Shown here: one piece after another, positions 49,252-56,741 of the stretch
Layout: each line of letters opens with the position of its first letter
Numbering within the stretch: the stretch's first letter is position 1
DNA from: Methylomonas albis
GTDB taxonomy: Bacteria > Pseudomonadota > Gammaproteobacteria > Methylococcales > Methylomonadaceae
NCBI RefSeq assembly: GCF_014850955.1
Contig: NZ_JACXSS010000001.1
Coordinates: 4,340,001-4,404,000, forward strand
Reading direction: 5' to 3'
DNA length: 64,000 nt
Notes under the pieces: generated by a model
Database searches by the model: none
Told to the model about the DNA's origin: nothing
Seen by the model: the letters and a program-made list of their open reading frames with translations, nothing else
Position numbers and translations under genes: made by a program

Positions 49252-49328
49252 TGGGGTGAACGATGGGGCTCGAACCCACGACAACCGGAATCACAATCCG
49301 GGACTCTACCAACTGAGCTACGCTCACC
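49252..49328 (-). tRNA. tRNA-His (anticodon GTG)
   Basis: Read on the minus strand it starts with the extra G(-1) typical of tRNA-His and has acceptor GTGAGCG pairing with CGTTCAC (one G-U). The D-arm GCTCAGTTGGTAGAG, anticodon loop TTGTGAT with GTG, and T-arm GGGTTCGAGCCC are visible. CCA is encoded at 49254-49252. It is the last of a three-tRNA operon (Pro-Arg-His). Confidence 0.97.
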
Positions 49329-49349
49329 ATAATGATGAATTTTTTGCGA

Positions 49350-49426
49350 TGGCACGCTTGGCAGGACTCGAACCTGCGACCCTCGGCTTAGAAGGCCGAT
49401 GCTCTATCCAGCTGAGCTACAAGCGC
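49350..49426 (-). tRNA. tRNA-Arg (anticodon TCT)
   Basis: On the minus strand: acceptor GCGCTTG pairing with CAAGCGT (G1-U72 wobble), D-arm GCTCAGCTGGATAGAGC, anticodon stem TCGGC/GCCGA with loop CTTCTAA (TCT), T-arm CAGGTTCGAGTCCTG, and an encoded CCA. Confidence 0.96.
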
Positions 49427-49432
49427 AAATCT

Positions 49433-49509
49433 TGGTCGGGGTAGAGAGATTCGAACTCCCGACATTCTGCTCCCAAAGCAGACGCGCTACCAGACTGCGC
49501 TATACCCCG
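49433..49509 (-). tRNA. tRNA-Pro (anticodon TGG)
   Basis: On the minus strand: acceptor CGGGGTA pairing with TACCCCG, D-arm GCGCAGTCTGGTAGCGC, anticodon stem TCTGC/GCAGA with loop TTTGGGA (TGG), T-arm GGGAGTTCGAATCTCTC, and an encoded CCA. It is the first gene of the tRNA operon. Confidence 0.97.
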
Positions 49510-49560
49510 AATTGACCTTCTTATTATCCCGAAGAACAGAAGCACTCCAGAAAGATGACT

Positions 49561-49589
49561 ATGATAAAGACATTGATTGTATACGTCAA
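49561..49589 (-). promoter_or_regulatory. Sigma70-type promoter of the tRNA operon
   Basis: On the minus strand TTGACG (49589-49584) is followed by a 17-base spacer and TATCAT (49566-49561), about 50 bases before tRNA-Pro. Spacing and position fit a stable-RNA promoter. The rest of the 49510-49702 gap holds nothing else recognised. Confidence 0.75.
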
Positions 49590-49702
49590 TAGATTTTTTA
49601 TATTGAACTAATAAACTGTTGTTAGCTCGCTGGTGGACAATGCAAAAACGTCAGAAAAGCCTTGAAAAGCTTACTGGAATACATATCCCACGTAGTTGAA
49701 AC

Positions 49703-51940
49703 TTACGCAACGACACACTCCAGTCCATCCACTTTTTGAAATCCGCGCGGCAGCGCTGTGCCGCGATTGGCGCGGCTACCAGTATATTGGGCTATATCCA
49801 TGGCTTTCAGCGTGACATGACGCTTGCCGGAGATAATTTTCAATTCGCTGCTAGCCGACAACGCCGTTACGGCGACCACCGCATCCTTGCCGGAAACCAA
49901 ATCACCACCGGGAATCTGAATCAACTTATTCCCCTTGCCTTTGGCCAGCTCAGGCAGATCCAACGCTGGAAATATCAACAATCTGCCCTGCATGGTTGCA
50001 ACCGCCAGCAAGTCGTGACCGCGCGGAATCGGCGCGGGCGTCAACACTTTTGCGCCGGTCGGCAAACTCAGCAAAGCCTTACCAGCCTTGTTTTTACTTT
50101 GCAGCTCTTTGACCTGAACCCGAAAACCGTAACCGGCATTACTGGCAATCAACAGCCAATCGTCAGACTGTCCGGTGAATACATCGGTAAACAAGCTACC
50201 GGGCGGCGGATTTAGCCGACCCGTCATGGGCTCGCCCTGACTCCGTGCGGAAGGCAGGTCGTGCGTGGTGACGGTATAGACCCGGCCCGTGGAATCCAAC
50301 ACATACGCCGGTTGCGTAGTCCGGCCTTTCGCCGAGGATAAATACGCATCGCCAGCGCGATAGCTGAGGCTTTCTACTTCAATATCGTAGCCCTTGGCCG
50401 CCCGTATCCAGCCCTTTTGCGACAGAATGATGGTGACCGGTTCGTTAGCGATTAGCTCGGTGGTATCCAGCGCCTGCGCGGCGTCACGTGCAACGATGGG
50501 CGAACGGCGGCTGTCACCGTATTTCTCTGCATCACGCTCGATTTCTTTGCGGATCAAACGATTCAGCAAACGCTCGGAACCCAAGGTTTTTTCCAAAGCC
50601 TGACGCTCCTGCTCCAACTCGTCTTGTTCACCGCGAATCTTCATTTCCTCCAACTTGGCCAAGTGGCGCAGCTTCAGTTCCAGAATCGCTTCCGCCTGTA
50701 AATCACTTAAGCCAAACCGCTCCATCAAAACCGGCTTGGGATGATCTTCTCTACGAATGATGGCGATCACTTCGTCGATATTCAGATAAGCGATCAGCAA
50801 ACCTTCCAGAATATGCAAGCGCGCCAGCACCTTATCCAAACGGTATTGCAAACGACGGCGCACGGTTTCGGTTCTGAAGCTGATCCATTCGGTCAAGATC
50901 ATCCGTAGATTCTTGACCTGCGGCTTGCCGTTCAAGCCGATCATATTCATATTGACCCGATAATTTTTCTCCAGGTCAGTGGTCGCGAACAAATGCGACA
51001 TCACCGCATCGACATCGATGCGCTTGGTTTTGGGAATCACTAACAAGCGCGTGGGATTTTCGTGATCGGATTCGTCGCGTAAATCCTCGATCATCGGCAG
51101 CTTTTTTGCCAGCATTTGCGCAGCAATTTGTTCCAACAACTTGGCGCCGGAGACTTGATGCGGCAAAGCGGTGATGACGATATTGCCATCTTCCAGCTCG
51201 TATTTGGCGCGCATTTTCACCGAGCCGTTGCCGGTCGCATACATTTTTTGAATGTCGGCGCTAGCCGTAACGATTTCAGCATCCGTCGGATAATCCGGCC
51301 CTTGAATGTGGACCAGCAGACCTTCCAGCGGTGTTTCCGGCTCGTCTAGCAATTGCAGACAAGCGTTGGCAACTTCGCGCAGATTGTGCGGTGGAATATC
51401 AGTTGCCATCCCCACGGCAATACCCATGGTGCCGTTCAACAGCACATTCGGCAAGCGCGCCGGCATCAAACTGGGTTCTTTCAAGGTACCGTCGAAATTG
51501 TCGGTCCAATCTACCGTGCCCTGCCCCAACTCACTGAGCAAGGTTTGCGCGTAAGCCGTCAGCCGCGATTCGGTGTACCGCATCGCGGCAAAGGATTTCG
51601 GGTCGTCCGGCGAACCCCAGTTACCCTGACCATCGATTAATGGATAACGATAAGAAAAATCCTGTGCCATCAACACCATGGCTTCGTAACACGCCGAGTC
51701 GCCGTGCGGATGATATTTACCCAGCACGTCACCGACGGTACGCGCCGATTTTTTGTACTTGGCCAGCGAAGACAAGCCCAGCTCCGACATCGCATAAACG
51801 ATACGACGCTGCACCGGCTTAAGGCCGTCGCCGATGTGCGGCAAGGCCCGGTCCAAAATCACATACATGGAATAATCCAGGTAGGCTTTTTCGGTGAATT
51901 CTTTTAGCGGGAGTTGTTCGAAATTTTCCTGTACGCCCAT
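49703..51940 (-). CDS. parC: DNA topoisomerase IV subunit A
   Basis: 745 aa from the ATG at 51938-51940 ([15 protein letters not shown]), chosen over an upstream TTG that would add 15 atypical residues. ParC with ParE decatenates daughter chromosomes. The N-terminal breakage-reunion domain includes [10 protein letters not shown], the region [13 protein letters not shown], and the catalytic Tyr at about 122 (AMRYTESRL). A coiled-coil region ([13 protein letters not shown]) and a C-terminal beta-pinwheel follow. The quinolone positions equivalent to E. coli Ser80 and Glu84 are Ser82 and Glu86, so there is no classical resistance change. The shorter C-terminal domain and sequence favour ParC over GyrA. 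It is transcribed away from the fnr-type gene; parE is not in the window. Confidence 0.97.
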   Translation of the reverse strand: MGVQENFEQLPLKEFTEKAYLDYSMYVILDRALPHIGDGLKPVQRRIVYAMSELGLSSLAKYKKSARTVGDVLGKYHPHGDSACYEAMVLMAQDFSYRYPLIDGQGNWGSPDDPKSFAAMRYTESRLTAYAQTLLSELGQGTVDWTDNFDGTLKEPSLMPARLPNVLLNGTMGIAVGMATDIPPHNLREVANACLQLLDEPETPLEGLLVHIQGPDYPTDAEIVTASADIQKMYATGNGSVKMRAKYELEDGNIVITALPHQVSGAKLLEQIAAQMLAKKLPMIEDLRDESDHENPTRLLVIPKTKRIDVDAVMSHLFATTDLEKNYRVNMNMIGLNGKPQVKNLRMILTEWISFRTETVRRRLQYRLDKVLARLHILEGLLIAYLNIDEVIAIIRREDHPKPVLMERFGLSDLQAEAILELKLRHLAKLEEMKIRGEQDELEQERQALEKTLGSERLLNRLIRKEIERDAEKYGDSRRSPIVARDAAQALDTTELIANEPVTIILSQKGWIRAAKGYDIEVESLSYRAGDAYLSSAKGRTTQPAYVLDSTGRVYTVTTHDLPSARSQGEPMTGRLNPPPGSLFTDVFTGQSDDWLLIASNAGYGFRVQVKELQSKNKAGKALLSLPTGAKVLTPAPIPRGHDLLAVATMQGRLLIFPALDLPELAKGKGNKLIQIPGGDLVSGKDAVVAVTALSASSELKIISGKRHVTLKAMDIAQYTGSRANRGTALPRGFQKVDGLECVVA

Positions 51941-52169
51941 TGTTTTGCGAATAATCCTGTGTTGAAAGCCGCCGAACCGCGACAAAGTAGAGGGCGGCTA
52001 AAATACCACAGACGCCGGCGGAAAGCGTATCGGAAAAGGATTGCGCCGCCGGCACGCCGGGCCGGAAGCAGAAAGATAAGGGAAAAGTACGCGCTTACAC
52101 AAGGCAAGTCATGCATTTAAGCAAGCTCTGTTAATATGCAATATACCGCGACATTAACCAAGGGCAGAC

Positions 52170-52919
52170 GTGACTGAAACCAACTCGACCAAGGCCACCT
52201 GCCAAACCTGCAAGTTGTCCGAATTATGCTTGCCTTTTGGCTTACAACAGTCCGAAGTCGAAGACCTGGCAACGATAGTTCGCGAACGACGACCACTGCA
52301 GATAGACGATTTGCTTTATCGGCAAGGCGACACCTGCCGCAGCTTATATGCCATCAAATCCGGCTCGTTCAGGAGCTTTATTACCAACGCGGAAGGCGAA
52401 GAACAAACCATGGGGTTTTATTTGCCAGGTGAATTAATGGGGCTGGATTCGCTGCAACACGGCCGCTTTACCTGTTCGACTGTTGCGCTGGAAACCGCTT
52501 CGGTTTGCGAATTGCCGTTAAGCAATCTCAATGAATTATGCGGCAAGATACCTAGCTTACATAGCCAGCTGATGCGAATTTTGGGTAAAGAAATTGCCTC
52601 GGATCATGACAAGATCATCTTGCTTGGGCACCGCTCGGCCAAGGAACGAATGGCCACTTTTTTATTGATGCTCTCGCAACGCTATGCAGCACTGGGCTTT
52701 TCCAGCACGACATTCAATTTAACCATGAGCCGTTTGCATATCGCCAATTTTCTAGGTCTGACGATTGAGACGGTCAGTCGGCAATTGGCTTATTTGAGTC
52801 AACAAGGCATCATTACCGTTAAACAACGCGGGATACAAATCCACAAATTAAGTGCGCTGAAAACCGTGGTTAATTCTTGCCACGTGCATTGCGCCATAGA
52901 GACAAACGACGTGGATTGA
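52170..52919 (+). CDS. fnr: FNR-type oxygen-responsive regulator (Crp/Fnr family)
   Basis: 249 aa starting at GTG 52170. Cluster ligands match E. coli FNR spacing: C11, C14, C20 (CQTCKLSELC) and C113 (SVCELPL), so an O2-labile [4Fe-4S] cluster is expected. An effector beta-roll with PGELMGLD, a dimerisation helix and a C-terminal helix-turn-helix follow. The recognition helix TIETVSRQL contains the E-x-x-S-R pattern that reads TTGAT half-sites. It is a cytoplasmic activator/repressor of low-oxygen genes. It is divergent from parC; no clear FNR site was found in the 229-base gap. The alternative name anr is equally possible. Confidence 0.95.
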   Translation: MTETNSTKATCQTCKLSELCLPFGLQQSEVEDLATIVRERRPLQIDDLLYRQGDTCRSLYAIKSGSFRSFITNAEGEEQTMGFYLPGELMGLDSLQHGRFTCSTVALETASVCELPLSNLNELCGKIPSLHSQLMRILGKEIASDHDKIILLGHRSAKERMATFLLMLSQRYAALGFSSTTFNLTMSRLHIANFLGLTIETVSRQLAYLSQQGIITVKQRGIQIHKLSALKTVVNSCHVHCAIETNDVD

Positions 52920-52952
52920 TATTGCCGCCCGCAAAAGAGACGCGGCAATATC
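52918..52952. terminator. Hairpin between convergent fnr-type gene and lipoprotein gene
   Basis: GATATTGCCGC and its exact reverse complement GCGGCAATATC are separated by 13 bases, starting at the fnr stop codon. The 11-bp stem between convergent genes suits a bidirectional terminator, but there is no clear T-run on either side. Confidence 0.45.
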
Positions 52953-52972
52953 ACATTCCCGACTAAAACGAC

Positions 52973-53092
52973 TTATTTAGCTTCTTTAGAGGATTCAGCT
53001 TTTGGCTTGCTGGGGCCAACACCTTGCTCACCGCAGGCGGCTAAAGTGCTTACAGCGATAACTAACAATAATACGCGACTGATTAATTTCAT
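52973..53092 (-). CDS. Small outer-membrane-type lipoprotein (LptM/YifL-like)
   Basis: 39 aa from the ATG at 53090-53092, preceded by AGGAAAA; an upstream in-frame extension is rejected because it would bury the signal peptide. The sequence is a short positively charged start, a hydrophobic stretch (VLLLVIAVST), lipobox LAAC, and a hydrophilic Lys/Glu/Ser tail. After lipidation the mature peptide is only about 20 residues. Small lipoproteins of this shape, as in the LptM class, occur in many gammaproteobacteria; membership is a guess from size and lipobox. Confidence 0.7.
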   Translation of the reverse strand: MKLISRVLLLVIAVSTLAACGEQGVGPSKPKAESSKEAK

Positions 53093-53159
53093 GGATTTTC
53101 CTGTTGTGACGATGTTTTTATTGTTCGCCCTTGCCACGCAACAGCGCTTTAGCAAAGGA

Positions 53160-53193
53160 GATGCTGTCCAAGCCTTAAGGCTTGGACAGCATC
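53160..53193. repeat. Perfect 34-bp palindrome
   Basis: GATGCTGTCCAAGCCTT is followed directly by its reverse complement, with no mismatch. It lies between the small lipoprotein gene and the phosphodiesterase gene, 130 bases after the latter's stop. There is no T-tract on either side, so it is not a standard terminator; a REP-like element, an operator or a recombination site are options. Confidence 0.9.
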
Positions 53194-53321
53194 ATGACAC
53201 TGATAAGGCAAAGCCATTTGATCGATGTCAAATGGCTATAAAAAGCCCGGAATAAATTTAGACAGCCGTTTGCTTCACACTGACACCCTATTTACACAAT
53301 AAACAAAGCACTACTGATAGA

Positions 53322-54578
53322 TCAGCGATCACGACCTTCATGCTTATCTTCAGCGCGAGATTCGCAACGCCCCAGGGCATTGACGCTATCCGCGTTAATT
53401 GATGCATCCCGCGCAGCAACGCCGGTGTCGGCAAAGTCTGTAAACAAGCCATCAACTCCCAAGTCGAAGTAGTACGTCATTTCTTGTTTAGGGTCAGCGA
53501 AACCATAGCCGCTAGCATCGTTGCGGAAGGTCCAGGTGTGAACTAGCAGACCTTTATCATGCGCCAGCTCTATTACACCCGTGCTGCCATCGACCCGGCG
53601 GTCGTTAATAGTAATGGCACCATCGCCATTGCGATCCACACCGTCTGCCACGGTTTTCACCAGATACGGCTTCCACGGACCAACAGCATCGGCATAGGAC
53701 TTAACGAAATCCAGACCTTCGTTGCTCAACAAGTCGGCAAAAGTACGTTGATCGCCTTTCACGACCAAGTCATACGGCTGTTTGTAAGGCGCCACCAGGG
53801 AAATAGAGCCATCGGCATTCACGTCGTCGGCGTCGATTAACTGTACCAATTTGATGTCGGTCTTGTGACTCAGGTATTGCAAATTGCTGACTTCAAAAGA
53901 TTGGATAAACACAGGGGCGCAAGCGCTGTTGCCGTATTCTTTGTGTAGTTTTTTCAGCAGCTTGTTTTCAAAGACATTCAAACCAAACAAAGGCTTGTCG
54001 TTGGCGCCCTTCACAGTAGCATGATAAGTGGAGTGTTTTATTTCCGGATAAATCCCGACAGCGCGGCCGCTTGCCTTGCTTTTGTGCTTGGCCAGCGCAA
54101 TCACTTCATCTAATGTTGGAATTTCGAACAAGCCATTGTATTGCGGGTCACGATCGGGGCGGGCCTGAATAGCGTGCAGCGTTTTAATTTCCGCCAAGGT
54201 AAAGTCGGTGGCAAACCAGTCATTGTATTCGACGCCATCAACCATACGCTTGGTTTTGCGATCGGCAAACTCCGGATGGCTGGCGACATCCGTGGTGCCG
54301 CCTATCATCGGTTCGTGGCGGGCGATTATATGGCCGTCCTTGGTCAATACCAGATCGGGCTCGATAAAGTCCGCACCCATTTCGATAGCCAGCGTATAGC
54401 CTTCGATGGTGTGCTCGGGCCGATAGCCGGCCGCGCCACGATGGCCAATGAGGATGGGACTGTGATGCATCTGATGACTATGCTCTCTGTGTGACTGTGC
54501 GTTAGCGTGGCTTTGCGCACTGAGTATAGCCAGCGTCGCTGCAGCAAGTAAGCTGGGTTTGTAAAAAGGCTTGAACAT
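53322..54578 (-). CDS. glpQ: Periplasmic glycerophosphodiester phosphodiesterase
   Basis: 418 aa; ATG at 54576-54578 with AGGAAAT upstream. The signal peptide runs to about residue 26 (LSAQSHANA). A His-rich segment follows, then the GDPD barrel: HRGAAGYRPEHT, EPDLVLTKDG and ARHEP supply the catalytic His/Glu/Asp set. It hydrolyses glycerophosphodiesters to glycerol-3-phosphate and alcohol; metal is probably Ca2+. Two short loops, DVNADGSISLV and DRNGDGAITIND, resemble EF-hand calcium loops. The C-terminus is charged (EDKHEGRDR), like the neighbouring phosphatase. It lies downstream of the PhoD-like gene on the same strand, consistent with phosphate scavenging. The symbol follows family similarity. 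Confidence 0.93.
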   Translation of the reverse strand: MFKPFYKPSLLAAATLAILSAQSHANAQSHREHSHQMHHSPILIGHRGAAGYRPEHTIEGYTLAIEMGADFIEPDLVLTKDGHIIARHEPMIGGTTDVASHPEFADRKTKRMVDGVEYNDWFATDFTLAEIKTLHAIQARPDRDPQYNGLFEIPTLDEVIALAKHKSKASGRAVGIYPEIKHSTYHATVKGANDKPLFGLNVFENKLLKKLHKEYGNSACAPVFIQSFEVSNLQYLSHKTDIKLVQLIDADDVNADGSISLVAPYKQPYDLVVKGDQRTFADLLSNEGLDFVKSYADAVGPWKPYLVKTVADGVDRNGDGAITINDRRVDGSTGVIELAHDKGLLVHTWTFRNDASGYGFADPKQEMTYYFDLGVDGLFTDFADTGVAARDASINADSVNALGRCESRAEDKHEGRDR

Positions 54579-54625
54579 GAGTATTTCCTGGATCGTAAGG
54601 TTAAGGCCGTGGCACGAGAGTTGCC

Positions 54626-54663
54626 GACCAAGGCTGCCGTCCCAATAGACAGCAGCCTCGGTC
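54626..54663 (-). terminator. Imperfect hairpin between phosphatase and phosphodiesterase genes
   Basis: GACC/GGTC and AGGCTGC/GCAGCCT form a 12-position stem with one mismatch and a 14-base loop, just after the PhoD-like stop. With no T-run it may act as an attenuator or mRNA-stabilising hairpin rather than a full terminator. Confidence 0.4.
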
Positions 54664-54674
54664 CGGTAATCGGA

Positions 54675-56279
54675 CTATCTATCCCGGTCGTGATGATCCT
54701 GCTCAGCTTCCGCAGGCAGGGTTTTGCTGAATACAACGGCGCCGTCGATGTCTTTTAAATCAACAGTCATCGCCCGGCTGCGCTTGTCGATATTCACTTC
54801 GCCGAAGAATTGCAGGCCGGCATAAGGTGACAAATTAGCCTTACCGGCTGGCGGAGTTTTAGTGAATACGACTTGCGGACCAAAGGTACCGTCAGCACTG
54901 TTAGGGCCGAAGGTGCCGGCGTTCAGCGGGCCGGCGACAAACTCCCAAAACGGTGAAAAGTCCTTGGTCTTGGCTTGGCTAGGATCGTAGAAATGCGCGG
55001 CAGCATAGTGGACGTCGGCGGTCAACCAGACGATGTTTTGCACGTGTTGGTGCTTGATATATTTCAGTAAGTCGGCCATTTCCAGTTCGCGGCCGGCTGC
55101 CGGGCCGTTGTTGCCGTTGGCCACTGCTTCCCAGCGCGCATTGCCTTGCGCATCGACGCCATCACCTATATTGAGACCAATCGGCATATCGGCGGAAATG
55201 ACTTTCCAGGTCGCGTCGGAATTTTTTAATTCATCCTTCAGCCAGGCAACTTGTTCCGCACCCAGGAAGGCGGTTTCGCTGCTTTGCTGGGCTTGCTGAT
55301 TAGCGGTGTTAGGGCCACGATAGCTGCGCATATCCAGCACAAACACGTCCAACAATTTGCCGTAGGAGATTTTCCGGTAGATACGCTCGGGTTCCTCGGC
55401 ATTGTGTGGGCGTAACGGTGCGTATTCATGAAAGGCCTGAGTGGCGCGCGCTACTAGCAATGGCACATCCTTGACCGTGTAGCGGTTGTCTTTGCTCAAA
55501 TCTTTCGAGTCCGACCAGTTGTTAGCAACTTCATGATCGTCCCATTGCCAAACTTGCGGTACTTCGGCATTGAAGCGGCGGACGTTTTCATCCAGCAGAT
55601 TGTATTTGTAGCGGCCGCGAAATTCGGCCAGCGTTTCGGCGACCTTGCTGACTTCAGGCGTCACCAGATTGGTCCAGATTTGGCCGTTCTCGGCAGTAAC
55701 GCTGGCCGAAATCGGACCGTCCGAATAGACGCTATCGCCGCTTTCCAGGAAGAATTGGGGTTGCACTTGGCGCATGGCTTCGTAGATTTTCATGCCGCCG
55801 AAGCTTTCGTTGATACCCCAGCCCTGGCCAGCAATATCGCCGCCCCAAACGAAACGGATATCGTCGCGTTTACCGATAGTATGAAAATGGCCGGCGACCG
55901 GTTCGCTTTTATGGCGGGCATTCGTCAGATCTTCGAACCAGACTTTCAGATAAACGTCCCTGCCTTCAGGAAGACCGGTTAAGTCCTGGCGAGCGGTAAA
56001 ATCGGTTTCCGACATCGCATAAGGTCCCCGAATGGTAAAGGCGTCGGTGAATTCCGGGTTATAGGCATACTCCACCATCATGCGCGATGGACGGTCGGCG
56101 CGGCTCCAAACCATAGCGCGTCCGGGCGCCAAATCGCCGATCTGGATGCCTTGCTCCATTTGCGGTACGTCTCCGATTTCCGCAAATACTGGCGCATTTA
56201 GTGTTAATAATCCGACGATGGCCAATGCCAATTTGCTTGGCTTTATCGTGCGACCGTTGGGTTTTACTCGTGCTTGCAT
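54675..56279 (-). CDS. phoD: PhoD-like alkaline phosphatase/phosphodiesterase
   Basis: 534 aa; ATG at 56277-56279 with TAGGAG upstream. The signal peptide ends near NAPVFA (residue 33). An N-terminal Ig-like PhoD domain (QIGDLAPGRAMVWSRAD) is followed by the metallophosphatase domain with FVWGGDIAGQ, FLESGDSVYSDGP, WQWDDHEVANNW, DMRSYRG and WLTADVHYAA, the metal-binding Asp/His set of PhoD enzymes (Fe/Ca type). It releases phosphate from phosphoesters in the periplasm. Its tail EQDHHDRDR resembles that of the adjacent phosphodiesterase. A candidate Pho box and -10 lie upstream, so phosphate-limited expression is likely. Confidence 0.92.
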   Translation of the reverse strand: MQARVKPNGRTIKPSKLALAIVGLLTLNAPVFAEIGDVPQMEQGIQIGDLAPGRAMVWSRADRPSRMMVEYAYNPEFTDAFTIRGPYAMSETDFTARQDLTGLPEGRDVYLKVWFEDLTNARHKSEPVAGHFHTIGKRDDIRFVWGGDIAGQGWGINESFGGMKIYEAMRQVQPQFFLESGDSVYSDGPISASVTAENGQIWTNLVTPEVSKVAETLAEFRGRYKYNLLDENVRRFNAEVPQVWQWDDHEVANNWSDSKDLSKDNRYTVKDVPLLVARATQAFHEYAPLRPHNAEEPERIYRKISYGKLLDVFVLDMRSYRGPNTANQQAQQSSETAFLGAEQVAWLKDELKNSDATWKVISADMPIGLNIGDGVDAQGNARWEAVANGNNGPAAGRELEMADLLKYIKHQHVQNIVWLTADVHYAAAHFYDPSQAKTKDFSPFWEFVAGPLNAGTFGPNSADGTFGPQVVFTKTPPAGKANLSPYAGLQFFGEVNIDKRSRAMTVDLKDIDGAVVFSKTLPAEAEQDHHDRDR

Positions 56280-56313
56280 GGCGACTACTCCTAGGCGTTG
56301 TGAAGAGGCCCGG

Positions 56314-56348
56314 ATTATAGGCAGCGGTAAATGACAAACTGATTAAGG
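56314..56348 (-). promoter_or_regulatory. Candidate Pho box and -10 upstream of phoD-like gene
   Basis: On the minus strand CCTTAATCAGTTTGTCAT (56348-56331) fits the PhoB box layout of two 7-base halves with 4 bases between. The second half TTGTCAT is strong; the first is weak (about 4 of 7). It is followed after 11 bases by TATAAT (56319-56314), the usual PhoB spacing. The PhoB family and spacing are established; occupancy is inferred. Confidence 0.5.
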
Positions 56349-56741
56349 TCTGCAGAGAAAAAACAGTAACGAATTGAACCCAATGCCATCACTATGGAAG
56401 CTTTCCACTTGCTAGATACCAGCTGCGTGTGGCTTGCCGCGTTTTGTGACGCGCCTCGCATTTAGGCACGGTTGTTGCTAAGCAACATTTTGTCTTTCGC
56501 TTTTTATTTCAATTAGTTACGATTGGTCTATTATTGATACTCCGCTAAAGCTTGGCATTTGGCTCACTTGTGGATTAACAATTGCTTACCCGCCATTAAC
56601 GGCGTTCTTATGCAGACCGGCAAGTGGCTTTAGCCAGCGCGCATATCAAAATGCCGCTCAAGCCGATACGACTAACCGTGTACGGTGTATGCCAGCTATA
56701 GCATTAAAAATTATAACAATAGCAAGCGAGAGGCAGGAATC

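Noticed and set aside
49196-49444. 82-codon ORF on the plus strand across the tRNA genes
   Set aside because: It is antisense to tRNA-His and tRNA-Arg; the reading frame is a by-product of tRNA sequence.
56473-56487. Hairpin TGTTGC-TAA-GCAACA followed by T-rich sequence as a terminator
   Set aside because: The stem is only six pairs with a three-base loop, and no plus-strand gene ends before it; kept as a remark only.
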